Source: Fibrobacter sp.
GTDB lineage: Bacteria; Fibrobacterota; Fibrobacteria; Fibrobacterales; Fibrobacteraceae
DNA: 48,451 nt
NCBI GenBank assembly: GCA_017649565.1
Contig: JAGCGO010000039.1
Location: 1 to 48,451 of the forward strand
Reading direction: 5' to 3'
The notes under the pieces are model-generated. The model had not been told where the DNA came from and searched no databases. It was given only the letters and a program-made list of their open reading frames with translations. Made by a program: the position numbers and the translations under genes. Positions 48,337-48,451 of the stretch are shown here, piece by piece. Position 1 is the first letter of the stretch. Every line of letters begins with the position of its first letter.

Positions 48337-48451
48337 ATGCTTTTTTCGGAACTTTCCCTCGCAAATTCCCTGCAGCGTGCCGTTCGCGCTGTCGGCTATG
48401 AACAGCCCACCCCCATCCAGGAAAAATCCATCCCGAGCCTCCTGGAGGGGA
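48337..48451 (+). CDS. DEAD-box RNA helicase, 5' end only
   Basis: 38 codons to the window edge. FSELSLANSLQRAVRAVGYE followed by QPTPIQEKSIP is the DEAD-box F and Q motif region that contacts adenine. The rest lies outside the window, so the subgroup cannot be named. Confidence 0.85.
   Translation, partial: MLFSELSLANSLQRAVRAVGYEQPTPIQEKSIPSLLEG

Overview
The window looks like a Fibrobacter chromosome (F. succinogenes or a close relative). Serine-rich lipoproteins carrying the FISUMP domain (Fibrobacter succinogenes major paralogous domain) lie on both sides. The other host genes are a glucokinase, a DEAD-box helicase start, a TPR protein and a large secreted protease. There are no rRNA genes and no CRISPR array.

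About three quarters of the window is one complete Mu-like transposable prophage, 2141-38419 (36,279 bp). It sits inside a FISUMP lipoprotein gene read on the minus strand. The 5' half of that gene is at 38420-39272 and the 3' half at 1192-2136. A 5-bp target duplication (ccggt, 2136-2140 and 38420-38424) flanks the element. Its two ends read inward TAT..C...GCGG..GT..TGAGA. Removing the prophage and one duplication restores one reading frame of about 598 codons.

Prophage layout. (1) 2141-2500: left end with repeated TGAGA(C)AA motifs, probable transposase sites. (2) 2502-11885, minus: an early operon running from a BRO-N antirepressor through MuA (DDE) and MuB (AAA+) transposition proteins, GemA-like and DUF3164 proteins, a tRNA-like element and many small genes, to a holin/amidase lysis pair and two ASCH/PUA-like proteins. 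(3) 11886-13893: control region with a divergent two-HTH repressor, membrane-protein cargo and a Mor-like activator. (4) 13908-19875, minus: head genes (virion morphogenesis, gp30/F with a metalloprotease-like tail, portal, terminases). A small cargo gene with its own sigma70-type promoter sits among them. (5) 19970-33841, plus: protease/scaffold, decoration protein, capsid, sheath, tube, frameshifted tail chaperone, tape measure, baseplate. (6) 33834-36055, plus: tail-tip and receptor-binding genes. (7) 36056-38338: a diversity-generating retroelement (DGR).

The DGR is the main discovery. The last tail gene (35135-36055) ends in a FISUMP domain whose final 191 bp (VR, 35855-36045) is copied at 37046-37236 (TR). 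All 18 differences between the copies lie opposite TR adenines and none lies elsewhere, which is the signature of adenine-specific mutagenic retrohoming. An 8-bp/4-nt hairpin sits just after VR. It is followed by an Avd-like accessory protein with an unusual N-terminal extension and by a DGR-type reverse transcriptase (IGNLTSQ and YVDD motifs). The RT reading frame runs open through TR. The phage therefore appears to vary a receptor-binding protein built on the same domain family as the host surface lipoproteins, one of which it has disrupted.

Host genes right of the prophage: a three-FISUMP lipoprotein, two secreted proteins (one a modular cysteine-protease-like protein with CBM3-like, lamin-tail-like and calcium-binding repeats), glucokinase, a membrane coiled-coil protein and the start of a DEAD-box helicase. 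Function calls rest on motifs and gene order read by eye. No database search was possible.
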